A stretch of 64,000 bases of DNA from Pyropia yezoensis (taxonomy: Eukaryota > Rhodophyta > Bangiophyceae > Bangiales > Bangiaceae): assembly GCA_009829735.1 (NCBI GenBank), contig CM020618.1, positions 41,965,030-42,029,029 on the forward strand. The letters run 5' to 3'. The position numbers and the translations under genes were made by a program. Positions within the stretch are counted from its first letter, which is position 1, and every line of letters starts with the position of its first letter. A model generated the notes under the pieces. That model was not told the origin of the DNA and made no database searches. It saw only the letters and a program-made list of their open reading frames with translations. Below, piece after piece: positions 21,101 to 33,534 of the stretch.

Positions 21101-22243
21101 ATCCAGTGGCAACATATACCTGCTCATCATTTGTGACCGGTTCTCCAAGTTCACCCGAGCGCTCCCGCTGAGGACCATCACGGCCCTGGATCTCACGTCA
21201 GCCTTCGCGAGTACTGGATAGCTGCCTATGGCCCTCCAGACTCCGTCTTAACCGACAACGGTCCCCAGCTTGCATCCCTGTTCTTCCAAGGAGTCTTTGA
21301 CCTGATGGGTATCAAGATCTTGTTCGCTAAGACGTATCACCCACAAACGAACGGCCAGGTGGAACGATTCAACTGGACCCTGGTGGACATGCTACGGCAC
21401 TACGTTGAGGAGCATCAAGAAGACTGGGACGAGCTCCTGGCCGTCCTCACGCTAGCCTGCAACTCTCGGGTCCACCGGACAACGGGGGACGCTCCACTAG
21501 ACCTTGTCACCCCAAGACGGCTGACCAACTTCTCCCTGGAAAGAATACCAGATGGTCTCCAGCCTGCCCTGGAGTCGGGTCCCAAGGCAAAGGATGAGTT
21601 CCTGGAACAACTGGAGCTCCTGCTCCCAAGAGTCCAGGAGTCAATCGCAAAGACCCAGGAGCGATACAAGCGGGACTATGACAAGGGTGTTCGGGAGAAG
21701 AACAAAGATCTGGGTGGTGGCGACTGGGTTTTTGTGGACAACCATAGCAAGACCCGGGGGAAGCTGGACTCTAAGACGGATGGACCTTATGAGATTCTCA
21801 ATACGGATGGCTGGACCTTCCTTCTAGACGTGGATGGCTCTCCGTACCGGGTGAGCAGCGACCATGTCACCCGAGCTCCACCGCCAAGCAAACGGGATCT
21901 GACCCGGCGCAAGCGCGCCGCAGTACCCTGGTTATCCCAAGAAGAAGTCCGAGAGTATGTCTACGTTAAGATCGTTGACCATGCCTGAAGGGACGGGCGC
22001 TTGTACCTGCGAGTACGCTGGTTTGGTTTCATCCCGGCTGATTATACCTGGGAACCTTCAAACCAGTTGCCCATTGCAGACGTTTGCGCCTACACGCGTC
22101 AGAACGGGATTGAGGGCACTCCGGTGGCTAGAGCCGGCAAGATCCTGGAATCCGACTCGGAGGATGACGAGAAGGAAGGAGCTGATCAAGACCCGCGGGA
22201 CGAGCCGAGCTCACCCGCAACGGACGCGGAACAAGAAGATTGA
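18143..22243 (+). pseudogene. pol: Pol of element D, decayed
   Basis: Protease (DTGAGPNVI), RT (FFVDYRRLN and YLDD), RNase H, integrase and chromodomain-like end are all recognisable, but frames break near 18820 and 21205 and stops occur near 19155, 20421 and 21986. The last part (to TGA at 22243) keeps the acidic tail ending Glu-Gln-Glu-Asp, which element A has lost. D therefore shows that the long tail is ancestral. Confidence 0.92.
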
Positions 22244-22389
22244 GAAAAGGGAACGGGTGTATCAAGAAATAAAAGCAATACAAGCATGGACCTACCAGAA
22301 AACAAGCAAGCACCCGCTCGAGCGACCCTTCTCTCCACCTTTTCCCTCCTCCCTCCTCCCTAGATTCTCACCCTCCTTGCCTCCAAGTG

Positions 22390-24506
22390 CTACTCCCGGC
22401 GCGGACGCTGCGCCGCAAGAGCGTTCTCCAGCGCTGCCTCCGCAGCACGACGGGACCCAGAAGAAGACGGGATGTCGTAGTGCAGCGGGTGAGGAGCTTC
22501 CACGTACCCCGCCACCGGAGTAGTACACGTGGTCGCCGGGCGCCCCGCTCCCCCAGATACGCCTGCCGGCCCCCCTGGAAGCTAGTGAAGGTCCCCGACC
22601 AACGCTGGGCCAAGCCATGCCGCGTCAAGGACGCCAGAAGCTCACCAACCACCGGGCTGTCCGACATCTGGCCGCTGTCCGCGCAAGCAAGCACCCGGCC
22701 GACTACGTCGTTCAAGACGCTGGCGTATGTGCCCAGCACCAAGGAAGTCTCCACGCCTTCGACCTGCACCGGAAGACGACCCAGCTGGTCCTCAATCATG
22801 CCGACGTCGTACTGGTCGCACGTCGGGCCACCTTGGGTCAGGTACCAGTCGGGCACCAGAAAGCTGGAAAGGCGCAGGGTCGGCGCCAAGGTCTCGAACC
22901 GACCCGAGCTTGCCACACCCGGACGGTCAGCAGCGGCGCCGGAAATCGGAGTCCGCAACTCGAGGGTGCGCACCGGGCCGCCACCAGACGTAGAAGGCGC
23001 CCAAGGAGGAACGGCCGGAGTAGCCGGTGCCCGGATGGCAACGCCAAGAGCCGCCGCAGACAAGCGGGGTGCCGGAAGAGCCTGAGGCACCGGCACAGGT
23101 AGAGCTGGGCGCATACGCGCCGGCGACGGCAAAGGCGAAGCAACCGGGGCGACAGGCGCAACTGGAAGAAGTTGAGACGCCACAGACGCTCGACCGACCG
23201 CGGCGGCCCATCCCGACTCTTGTACCGGCGGCCCAGTCGGCAAAAGATCAAGAGCGACCGGAGCAGGAAGACTGCCCAGCTGCGGCCACGCCGGCAGAGG
23301 CGTCGCCAGCTGCACCTTGGCCGGAGAAGACTGGTAGACCACCTGGACCCAGCCCGAGCCATCCCGGCGCGGGTTGTTCTGGTCGGCGATCAGATGCAAG
23401 AAGCTCCGGTCATGCACCGGAAGCTGACGCCGGAAGCCGATCATCGCCTGGAAGAGCTTCTTGTACTCCTCGTCCAGGCTGCACAGGAAGTCGACGGTCA
23501 ACTTGTCGACGATCCAGACCATCATGAGGTCGCGGAGAAGCCGAAGCCGGTTGGACACCAGGACCTCGTGGAGCCAATGGGTGGCCGCCAAGACCGTCAT
23601 CTCGGAGGTGTACATCATGTACGGGATGGAATGGAAGAAGCCCTTGATCGACGCCTGGGTCAAGGCGTCCAGGAAGTATCACGTAAAGGAGATGCTGGAC
23701 GGAGCAAACCCGACCGGGATCTCGACTTCCTGCTGCTGCGGGATGACCTTGGGGCAGTACGCCGCCCGGTTGGCCATGTCCAGTTTCCAGAACTCTTGAT
23801 GGTTGCAGACCACGATGTAGTCACACTGGCGCCCAAGCCGCTCGCCTTGCTCCTGCGCCGGCGACATCATGGAGTACTTCCGGGTCAAGAAAGGCGGCTG
23901 CGAAGCGACCATGCTCGGACGGGGATCACTAGTCAGGCTCTTCGACCTGTTGAGCGCCTCGTCCCAGACCTTGAGCGCCCGCTGGACGTACCCTTCCTCC
24001 TCCGGCCACCAGAGAACGGACGCAGACACGCGACGCTCGGTCAAGGAATGATCCAGCACCAGCGCGAAGGCGAGATCCTCCAGACGTGCAACCCAAGAGG
24101 AACCCGAAACGCTCTGGGAGCGGTCTTGAGCCAGGCGCATCTGATCCGCCGCGTGGAGACGAGTCTTGTGCACCTCCGTCAAGACCCCGCGCTGGAGTTC
24201 CTTGCGCCAAAAGACGAGACAATCATGCTGGCACTGGGCCGCGCTGGCTTTTGCGACCACCTTGGAGTAGCGCCGGGCCGCCAGAGGATCCTGCCCAAGA
24301 AGCATCTCCGGGAGACCCGCCGCGGGGGTCTCGACCGGGCGCGACACAGAAGCCTGGGGAACTCGATCCGCCTCTGCCGTGGCGACCGACGCCGGCACCG
24401 ACATCCAAGGAACCGGAGGCAGGAGAAGGGCACGGCCGCCCGAGCTCTCCTCCGCAACACACGCCGCCGGAGCCGCGGGCCCAACCAGGATCTCGGAGCT
24501 GGACAT
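22390..24506 (-). pseudogene. Antisense ORF of element D, lightly damaged
   Basis: Homologous to the 705-aa antisense proteins of A and C along its length, from Met at 24506. One TGG-to-TGA stop lies at 23679-23681 (same frame continues after it), and the C-terminal 50 or so codons are frameshifted near 22550. Over 67 codons in the conserved core (about 23395-23595) I count nine synonymous and seven non-synonymous codon differences from A. The convergent arrangement relative to pol is the same as in A. Confidence 0.85.
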
Positions 24507-24688
24507 GTCGTCCAGAATCCGGGGTAACGGGAAGGTCAAGGTGAAGGACGGATGGGGGGCAGGGTTGGAGAAGGTGACCGCGCTCGGGGTGAAGACGGTC
24601 GACCTCGGCACCGGTGTGGACGTGCTCGAAGCTGTGCACGGTGGCACCTGGTACGGCCCGAGGACGTGCCGGACAAGGGAGGGAGCTA

Positions 24689-25259
24689 TGTAGCATCCCT
24701 GGCCCCGACTTGGCGTCGACCCGGGATGGCGACCAGAGGGCACCAGGTGCCAAAACACGCCCGCCGTGTGGTGATGGTTGGCGGCCGTGGCCCGTGCCCG
24801 GCACTGGGATGCGGTGGACTACGCTACCCACACGTGAGAGAGGGATTTCTGATGGTTTTTTGCATATTTGTGAGGGACTTGATTTGAGAGAATTGGAATG
24901 TGAGATTAGTGAGTGGGAATAGAATTAGTAGTGATAGTGGCCCCCGACCTGACGGGGTAAGACTGGGGTCGGGGCCACTCGGGGGTATGGGGGGGCTACC
25001 TGGCCAACGTGCCGAGGCTCCCCCCGATGCACGTTAAGAGGGACAGCGAGGCGCCCTTGGCCCGCGCCCTCAGGAAGAAGACAACTGCGCTTTTGCTTTC
25101 CTCTTCCCCGTGTGCACTACTGTGCGTATCTGTTTGCTCTGCAAGCAGGCACGTGAGGCAACAGGCGTACCACTCTCGTAGTTCCCCTTTCAGTGTTACC
25201 TGTCCATTCCCCCCGAGGGATATTGAGAAGTGTCTGAGAGGATCGAGTTTTATACCACA
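24689..25259 (+). repeat. 3' LTR of element D (571 bp)
   Basis: Starts TGTAGCATCCC directly after the polypurine tract AAGGGAGGGAGC (24675-24686) and ends TTTTATACCACA. It matches the LTRs of A and C. Sequence right of it (25260 on) belongs to an unrelated inverted repeat. Confidence 0.93.
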
Positions 25260-25450
25260 GTGTTATGACCCCAGATGGGCTATCTATGCACGGAGAGCAC
25301 GTGCGCCGAAGGCGTCAAGCGCACCACGCGAGCTACAGCATGGTGAGATTCTGGGGGATACAAGCAGTGAGTGGTCAGATTCACCGGAATATCGTGATTT
25401 CCATTTACGGCCCTATTGTTCATGAAATGCCATGTATTACAGCACTACTG
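25260..25450 (+). repeat. Left arm of a diverged inverted repeat
   Basis: Begins TGTTATGACCCCAGATGGGC and matches the reverse complement of 25815-26002 at roughly 85-90% in the first 150 bases, then fades. It abuts the LTR of D, so D may have inserted into it. Confidence 0.7.
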
Positions 25451-25814
25451 CTATTCCCGTGCTTAGGAAAATATCGCAGATCATCCATTCGCTTATATCG
25501 TTACAACCTCTGTCCGCTCGTCTGAGCCATGGCACGATCCGCACCGTTCGGGCCAGGCTCACAGCAAGAGCCGTGGCAACGTACCCCTACCCGGCCCCGC
25601 TCTACCGCTTCACGTATCCGAGGACAAGTTTGATTCGTAACAAGCGACAACCAGGTTAAGTCGGACAGCGGGCCGTCTTCAGACGGCCAAAGCTCAAGCC
25701 GTCTTCATCGCCGCTGTCACTCGCCACAACACGGCGACGGCGTCTACGTGAAAGCCGCAACGCTAGTCGCGCCGGATTCCTGCCAAGGGGGCGCAGAGCA
25801 CAGGAATCTCACTA
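25451..25814. other. Spacer of inverted repeat, no gene seen
   Basis: No supported coding frame, RNA gene or element signature. Confidence 0.5.
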
Positions 25815-26002
25815 TCGCGCTTCGATACATCGTATTTTGAGAACCATAGATCCGCGAGTGGCAATCACGATATTCCTGTGAATCTGACCACTCACTGCTT
25901 GTATCTCTCAGAATCTCACAATGCTGCAGCTCGCGAGGTGTGCTTGACGCTCTCGGCGCACCTGCTCTCCGTGCGTAGATAGCCCATCTGGAGACATAAC
26001 AC
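25815..26002 (-). repeat. Right arm of a diverged inverted repeat
   Basis: Reverse complement of the left arm at 25260-25450. A shared frame is open in both arms, but I count nine non-synonymous against three synonymous differences, as expected for non-coding DNA. The parent repeat is not identified. Confidence 0.7.
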
Positions 26003-26879
26003 GTTCTGTTTGTTCTTGTGACCTTTGTAGGCAAGTGGCGCACGACCTGAAGCATACCACCAGCACCCGCCGTGTGCACGTTCTGACCCCGTGAAGGAGT
26101 CTGCTTGTTCAGGTGGTTGGAAGGCGTGCACACACCAAAACGACGAGAACAAACAAAAAAAATAAAAGAGCTGTATCGGACCTATGTCGTGTCCTGACAA
26201 CAGTTGTTGATGGGTCGCGAAGCGCGCCGATGTCTCCTTCGTCTCTTGTTGCCCTACAGATGATCCTCCGCGGAAGGGCGCTGCAGGGCCGCTGTGCACC
26301 ACGGCAGCGACCCCGCTGTCACAGTGTCCGGCGCCGAAGAGCGCTCCGCCACCCAGACAACAGCACGATTCCACGTCAGCTGCTTCGATCCAAATTTGCA
26401 GCCGCCCTCGCGACGGCGGCCGCCCCCACTAGCGCCAATCGCTCTAAGAGCTCACCGCCGGCATCACGAAAGACCAATTTTCCCGCGCCAGCGATGGCCG
26501 TCCCCAGCTCCGCACGGCAGCCACCGCCGACTCGCCGCCCTTCACGCCCTTCCTACCACCTCTCGCCACCGGTACTGTCACGCTCGTGACGCGGCAGCGG
26601 CGGCAGCCGCGCCGGCAAGTGTCGGCCGCCCCCCACCCCCCCCCGAGCGCCCCGGCTCGCGCCTTCGGCTAAGTCGCCGCCCGGCGCAGAGGCGCCAGCC
26701 CCGGCCGCAGGCCAGCCCCCCACCACAACCCCCGCTGGCCCGCCGACGCCCACCGACGCCACAGGCGGCACAATGAGCGGGGAGATATGTGGGCGTACAC
26801 CCCCCCCCCCGCCGTCGCTCGAGGACGCGCTCCCTTCCCCACGAGGCGCGGCCGACGATTGCGCCGCGGACGGGAGGCG
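26003..26879. other. GC-rich non-element DNA, no supported gene
   Basis: Contains an A-rich stretch near 26152-26165, then increasingly C/G-rich sequence with long frames in several phases. Frames of this kind are expected from GC-rich low-complexity DNA, so none is called. Confidence 0.45.
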
Positions 26880-27814
26880 CTAAGCGAGCGCCGTGCGGCG
26901 GTAGCCGCGGGCAGTAGTGCCCCTCGCCACCTTCGCCGCCGTCGTCGCCGCCGCTGCCGCCGCCGCCACCATCTTCTTATCCGCCGTCGACCGTGCGGCC
27001 GCGTGGGCGACAGCGGTCACTGCTTCGGTAGCAATGGCCCCAACCCCCCGTGCGTTGGTCGACCCATCTCCTGGTGGCGACGGACGCGTCGGCTTCTGCC
27101 GCCACAACAGCGGCGCGAAGACCGCCCGCGACTCCACGGCGGCCACATCACCCAACGCCGCCGCGCTCTTCACCGCCGACGCGGTCGAAACGGCCGCACC
27201 GCCCGCGGTCCCCCTCCCGACCGCCACCGCTGCGTCGCCCACCGCCGATATCAGCGTCAAAACCGCCTCAGCCCCAGCCTGGCGCAGCGCGGCGCCACCG
27301 CCGCCTCGGCCGCGGCGGCCGCCGACGTCGCGCGGCGCCCCGCGACCGCCGTCGCGGCGCCGAGTGCCACGCCGTCGGCGGCGACCGCCGCGGCGGCGGC
27401 ATCGATAGGGCCGTGCACGGTGGCGACGGCGGCGGCAACGCCATTGGCCGCCGCGGCGGCCGACGCCCCCGTTGCAGCGGCGTGCGCCGTCACCGCTTCT
27501 ACAATGTCGGAGAGGGCGGCGCGCACGTCGGTCGCACCGACTGGGGCGGCAGCAGCCAGGTAGGCCGCCGCCGCCGTCGCCGTGTCGTACACTTCGGCGG
27601 TGGCGGCCACCGCAACGGCATTCTCTGCAGCGCCTCCCCCCGCAGGACGCCGCCGCGGTGGTTGCGTCGAGAGCCGCCTCCGCCACCGCCACCGCCGGCG
27701 TCCGCAGCGTAGCGCTCCAGCGCGTATTTTACATACCTGGCGGAGGATGGTGGTCGCTGTTGGGTGCGGCAGTAGCTCGAGGGAGGGGAAAACGCGCCTA
27801 CCATGTACAGACAC
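26880..27814 (-). pseudogene. Ala-rich, possibly frameshifted coding relic
   Basis: On the minus strand, an Ala-rich helical-looking frame (about 27650-27290; includes YDTATAAAAYLAAAAP and DVRAALSDIVEAVTAHAAA) could continue after a shift near 27290 in a second frame (EAVLTLISAVGDAAVAVGRG and on to about 26880). Together they would resemble a repetitive Ala-rich protein. The DNA is a GCC-rich near-repeat, so open frames arise easily, and no family is recognised. This may equally be non-coding. Confidence 0.2.
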
Positions 27815-27905
27815 GGACATCAAGAAGGGACCGCAGGAGCGATCCGTAGAAGCGCGGCGGGCCACGACGCTTCGTCACGAACGGCCCCTCATGATTCTCA
27901 GACGC

Positions 27906-28777
27906 TGTAAGGCACCACCCACACCCGGGCAGCCCTCAACGTACTGGCAAACGGTGTCAGCTGCCCGCGCAAGCCAATGAGGCTGCGGGGCCCGGTGAAC
28001 GTGACGGGCGGGGTTACGGTGATGGGGGTGGGGAAGAAGATGGGCGTGACGTCGGTGAGGGTCGAGGGGGTCGAGGGGTTCGAGGGTAAAGGAGGTTGTT
28101 GTCTGTGTATGTTGTTTCCCCCGAGGTCCCCCCGGGTGGCGCCCGCACTTACGCATTATATACTCCCGGGGGGGCACCCAGGGTGCCCAAAAGCATGCGA
28201 TTGCCCGTGCCGCCGGGGGGGCGGCACCAATGGGCTCAAAACAAGGCATAGGCTCTCAGAAAAAGTCAAGGTGGGTGTGCGCGCCCCAAGGCGCCCCACC
28301 AGACAGCCCCAAGCGGGGGCGGGGGCGGCGTGCGGCGCTCGTGGCGCCGCGCGGCTGGCCTCACACGCCGGTCAGCCAGAAAGGCCGCAGAGGCGTGTAA
28401 GCCAGACGCCAGTCTTCGGGTTCGAAAATCTCCCAAGGGTCAGCAAATCTTACCGTTATTATTGGCTCGTGGGGAGATTGTTCCGGCTGGCCGATGAATC
28501 AGAGATGTCGCTTGTCCTGTGGTCCGTTAGTCCTCTGATCCGCGGAGAGAAAATATCCGTCCGGTGATGAGTCAGGGTACTAACGGGTAGCCGATCCGCG
28601 GCTCTCGTTCTGACCGTCCGCGAACCGTAGAATCTCGGCCGGACACCGCGGCATCTCCAGATTACCAGGGAGTTGATGCGTCTTGGAAGTAGTTGGCTGA
28701 GAAGGACAGGGAAGGAGAGGCCCCAGTCCTTATCCCCGAAGCTAGAGTCTTGGGGATTTAGGGGGCATATCCTTACA
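27906..28777 (-). repeat. 3' LTR of element H (872 bp)
   Basis: Pairs with 34392-35262, with few differences. Bounded by TG...CA and preceded on the minus strand by a G-rich polypurine tract (28778-28788). Confidence 0.94.
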
Positions 28778-28781
28778 CCTC

Positions 28782-31700
28782 CCCCCCCTTTGAACGCTCG
28801 GCGATGCAACGCGTCCAAAACCTCAGGTTCGTGCGCAAGGTATTGCTTGGTCAGCCAGGAGTTCTCGCTGACGTCACAGCCTTTCCACTTGACGAGGTAC
28901 TGTAGTCGTCATTGGCGCTTTCGTGACCGTATGATGGAGTCGACTTCGTACTCGACCGAACCGTCCGGAATGGTAACCGGAGGCGGAACGGGAGGAAGTC
29001 GGCCGTACGGGTCAGCGCGGTACGGCTTTAGCAAGCTCGCATGGAAGGCGTTGTGAACCTTGCGATCGAGCACCGCTTGGGGAAGATCCAGGCGGAAAGT
29101 CACATCATTGATGCTTTCAGTGACGCGATAGGGTCCTGAGTACTTGGGCATCAGCTTCCGAGCGCCTTGGAAGGCGTCTGGCATAAGGTGTTTGGTTCTT
29201 AGAAGCACCAGATCGTCGACGGCAATCTTGCAAGGTCGGCGATGGCGATTTGCGTACGCCGAGCGCGCCTCATTTGCACTCTTGATGGCTGATATGGCAG
29301 TCTCCTGAGCACGTTGGAAACCGCTTAGCCAGTCAGACACTGCAGGTCTACTTGATTCTGACTTGTCGAGGATGTCCATTGGAACTGTCTTGGGTTCGAA
29401 TCCGTAGTTCAGGAAGAAGGGTGAGTACGTCGTCACAGCATTTGGCGACCGGTTGTAGGCTACTTCAGCAGCAGCCAAGAATAGGTCCCAATCGCCCTGG
29501 TGATGGTTGACGAAATTTCGCAGGATTTCCTCAATCTTCTTGTTCATAATCTCAGTCTGTCCGTCAGTTTGCGGGTGGTAGGCTGAAGATGCCTTGACCT
29601 TGACTTTAAGGATCTCCGTGAGTGACCGCCAAAAGTTGGAGAAGAAGATGCGGTCCCTGTCGCAGACGACATCAGCAGGGAGTCCGTGGTGTCGATAGAC
29701 ATGATCGTGATAGAGCTGTGCTGCAACTGGCGCGGTACAGTCCGGCTTCATAGGGGCGAGGCGAATCATTTTGGAGAGGCGGTCGACGACGACGTAAATC
29801 CCGTTGTGACCTCTTGGAGTCAGAGGAAGAGGCGTGATAAAGTCCATGGAGACACTTGCCCATCGTTGGTTCGGGGGATCTAGTGGTTTGAGGTGACCCA
29901 GAGGTAAATGGGTGCTAGCCTTGTTTCGCTGGCACAAATCACATGTTTGTACGTATCTTTGGATGTCCTTCCGCATTGTTTTCCAGTAGTACTTGGAAGA
30001 AAAGGCCTTCGTTGTTTTCTTGACTCCCATGTGCCCTTGGCACGGGACATCGTGGTAGTCGTGGAGTAGTCTTTGGCGTAGAGTACCGACAGGGATACAG
30101 GTACGGACACCTCGTTTCAACAGCCTCATGTGCAGCCGGTAGGGAGATACCGGGTCCTTGACTAGGTCGGCAAACTCGGGGTCCGCGTCGTACTCTTGTT
30201 CTAAGGTGGCAAGGTCTTGATCACTTTGGTTGATGGTCATGAGCTTGTTGATTTCAGTTTTCTTGGGGATGGCTTTGAGGTCTTGGCCAGCACGCGACTA
30301 AGGAGGTCTTGATTGGGGGCGTGCTGGTCGGGAGCTTTTGTGGCTGCCTGGAAAGGGCATCAGCCACGGGATTTGAAGTGCCTTTGATGGGGACAATCTT
30401 GAACTGGAACTGGTCCAGAAGCTCCAGCCATGTGACTTGACGATCGTTGAGCCTTTTTTGGGTTCTTAGGTATCTCGGGGACTCATGGTCGGTGTGGACC
30501 TCAAAGGGTCTTCGTAGAGGTAGCAGCGCCAATGGCGGATGGCTTGTACGACTGCAAGAAGTTCTCGTTCACGAATGCTGTAGCGCTGCTCGTGGATGTT
30601 GAGAGATAACGAAAAGTATGCCACTGGACGCCGGCCGCGTCCGTCATCTTGCTCAAGGACTGCGCCAACAGCATATCCGCTGGCATCGGTAGACACATAG
30701 ATTGAATATCTCTTGTCGAAAGGCCTTAGTACTGGTGCGGTTGTTGTCATATTCTGCAGCTGCTCGAAAGCTTTCTGGGCGTCTGGGGTCCACTCGAAGT
30801 CGACTTTCCCAGTCAGCCTCGTCAAAGGCGTGGCTACGGCCGCCATTCCCTTGATAAATCTGCGGTAGAAGTTGACCATACCGAGGAAGGATTGCACGTC
30901 CTTTTTGCTTCTCGGTGTTGCCCATGTACGAATGCCTTGGACGTTGTTGTCTTCCATGGAGAAGCCTTTCTCGGAGATGACGTGACCGAGGTAGTCCACA
31001 GTGGTCCGGGCGAATTGGCACTTGCTCAACTTGGCGTAGAGCTTGTGTTCTCGTAGTTTGTCGAGTGCTAATCTTAGGTGCTTGAGGTGATCGACATAGG
31101 TTTCGCTGTAGACTAGGATGTCGTCGAGTTTGACGCAGATGAAGTCGTACAGGTAGGGTCTGAATACATCGTTCATTAGGTTCATAAAGACCGCGGGTGC
31201 ATTCGTAACACCAAAGGGTACGACAGTGAGCTCATAGAGTCCGTACTTGGTTCGAAACGCCGTCAGAGGTATTGTTTCCGGATCAAGGCGAATCTGGTGG
31301 TAGCCAGAACGGAGGTCGATCTTCGTAAAGTACTTGGCCTTTCGCAGTTGGTCGAAGATGTCGTCGATGCGTGGTAGTGGATACGCGTTCTTGATGGTGG
31401 CCTTGGTTAGGGCCCTGTAGTCGATGCGCATTCGCCAGCCACCGTCCTTTTTTGCCGCAAAGAGGACGGAAGAGCCCCATGGTGAGGCGCTTGGCTGGAT
31501 GAATCCATTCCAAATCAGGGTCGCAAGTTGTGTCTTGAGTTCATCGAGTTCCCACTCGGAGAGGCGGTAAATACCGCTGCGACGTGGTTGGGCATCGTCG
31601 GTAAGCTTGATGCTAAACTTGTGACTGCGCTCAGGAGGAAGTCCGTCGGGGAGCTTGTCTGGAAAGACGTCGGCGTATTCTTCGAGGATCTCTTGAACTT

Positions 31701-32247
31701 CTCTCTTGTCGTCGGCGTGTCCCATCGTAATTGCGTTAATTTCGAAGTGGGTAGAGGGATCTTCGGACTGCAGGTGGATGGCAAAAACCGGGCACATTTG
31801 GACGAGGTCCCTGGCGAGACGTTGCCGACTGATCAGGGGTTTAGGCTTCTTCAGGGAGGCTGTGATAGAGATGTTCTTGTGGTTGAACTTGAAGGAGATC
31901 TTTTTTTTTTTGTTGTTGATTTTTGCGTCCTTATCATCGCGCCACTTCTTTCCCAGGATGAGGTCGTATGCGTTTAAGTCACATACAGCAAATCTTAGTC
32001 GTTCTTGATACGGTCCAATGTGAATCTCAAGGGGTTCAATGGTTTCAGCGAGGACATGAGAGCGGGCATCGGGCATGCTTGCCGCAAACTCCGTCTCCTT
32101 AGTGTTCACAAGCAGGGAGGTCACGAGGCGCCTTGAGACGAAGTTGATGGGAAATCCGTCGTCAAACAGCACCTTCATGACTTTGCCATTGACAGAAGCA
32201 GTAGAAAGCAGAAGCCCCAGTCGCGGGCCTTCAAACGGTGACGACAT
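28782..32247 (-). pseudogene. pol: Pol of element H, damaged
   Basis: Protease with FDDGFPIN, RT, RNase H, integrase and chromodomain are in the usual Ty3/gypsy order. The RT catalytic box reads KLDD instead of YLDD, which should disable the enzyme. The frame changes near 30500 (inside RNase H) and between about 30340 and 30260. An in-frame TGA at 28909-28911 falls inside the chromodomain, after SRKRQ; reading past it restores YLVKWKGCD. Integrase motifs DFITPLP, DRDRIFFS and HPQTDGQTE are intact. Confidence 0.9.
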
Positions 32248-32300
32248 ATTTTCAGGAACCGAAGAAGCGTCTTTTACAAGTGTTGATGACGGTTGCTGCT

Positions 32301-33199
32301 TCAGTTCCGCTGGCCTTTTGGGCAGTCCTCAGCCAAGTGCCCTTTCTCGCGACAGCGGATGCACAGACCCTCGTGCATACAGCGCTGGTGTTCGTCTGGC
32401 GTCAGCTTGTCGACCTTGATGCTGGAAATGTCCATTGGGATGACACCCGTCGTCGCTGGCTTCCTAGAAGTGCTGCTAACATTGCTGGTAATATGGGACG
32501 CTCCATCTTTGGCCGCTTCGACGCGCAGAAAGTCCGTCATAAGGGACTCAAGATCCGTGTAGGTCTTCAGGCACAGTGCCTGCCAGATGTCTCGCTTAAG
32601 GCCTCGGCTATAGCGGTCGATTTTTTCCGCTTCGGTGATGTCGGGGATATCCAAGAGGACGCTTAGGAACGTCCTGTTGAACGTCCCGACGTCCTTGACT
32701 TGACGCCAGGAGTGCAGTTTGTCCCGCGCCGCCTGCGTTTTTTTCAGTGGGCTGAAGCGACGGATGAGCGCAGCCCGCAGGGCAGTCCTGTCGGGGACCG
32801 TGATGGTACGACTGTAGGTCTACCACCAAGTGAGCGCCTCTCCGTCCAGGTAGGTGCAGGCGATCGGCACGCTTCGTCATGGTCAGTCAGCCGCACATAA
32901 GAGTCCATGTGCGAGCACCACGCTTCAATTGTCCCGGGCTTGACGGAGAACAGCGCGGGCTTGTGCGGCCTCGCAGTCGTTGTGCCTGCACCGGTGGTCT
33001 TGGCCTGGGGGTCCGACAGCTGTTTCTTGGCGTCCGCCAGTTCTACCTTTTGAGCCTCGAGTTCGGCGCTCAACTGCGAGACGAACGCAGTTAGTTGATT
33101 CCATGATTCCGCTGAGGGTGCGGTTGACGCCGTGCCTGGATTAGTCGGGCTAATACCAGAAGGATTAGGGGGATCCATGGTAAAATTCGCAGCGATCAA
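32301..33199 (-). pseudogene. gag: Gag of element H, frameshifted
   Basis: The N-terminal part (33199 to about 32870) matches gag of B, up to the DEAC of the capsid region. A small indel near 32865 and a stop near 32820 disrupt the middle. The C-terminal part (from about 32654) has the knuckle CIRCREKGHLAEDC. Confidence 0.88.
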
Positions 33200-33534
33200 A
33201 TTAACTAAGCAGATCTAAATCGACTTACTCCGGTTGGCCGCCGGGCAGGTCCTTAAAGATGCGCAAGGTAGTTTGATCCGTCAAAGTAGTGGTACACGAG
33301 CTTCTGGACGTGTGCGGCCGCAGTGGCTGCAACGATTCCAAAGATGTACAACACTTTTTGATGGTTCACAAGTGATGCGATGGAACAGAATTCGACGACT
33401 CAAGAATGCAATCGGATTTTGCTGCCGGCGTCCGCGCCCGGGCCCAAGTCCGGTCGCGCCGGATTTCCAAGCGGGGGGTAATCCACGTGGCAAATCGCGC
33501 CTCTCGCACAGATCCGGGGGGGTGTTGCAAGGTG
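33200..33534. other. Spacer between zinc-finger ORF and gag in H
   Basis: Equivalent to 14200-14546 in B. No gene supported. Confidence 0.5.

Larger units (their letters stand above)
16430..25259 (+). mobile_element. Ty3/gypsy element D (family 1), decayed, 5' end cut off by B
   Basis: Plus-strand order: gag from about codon 13 (16430), pol, a minus-strand antisense gene, polypurine tract, 3' LTR 24689-25259. The missing 5' part should lie left of A, outside the window. Many stops and frameshifts mark it as the oldest family 1 copy here. Confidence 0.92.

Noticed and set aside
25260-25450. Coding exon shared by the two arms of the inverted repeat
   Set aside because: Nine replacement against three silent changes indicate no protein constraint.
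26787-27563. Long frames on both strands in the GCC-rich region as host genes
   Set aside because: Several overlapping frames are open at once, which is expected from low-complexity GC-rich DNA. No domain, start context or conservation supports one. Only a low-confidence relic is listed.
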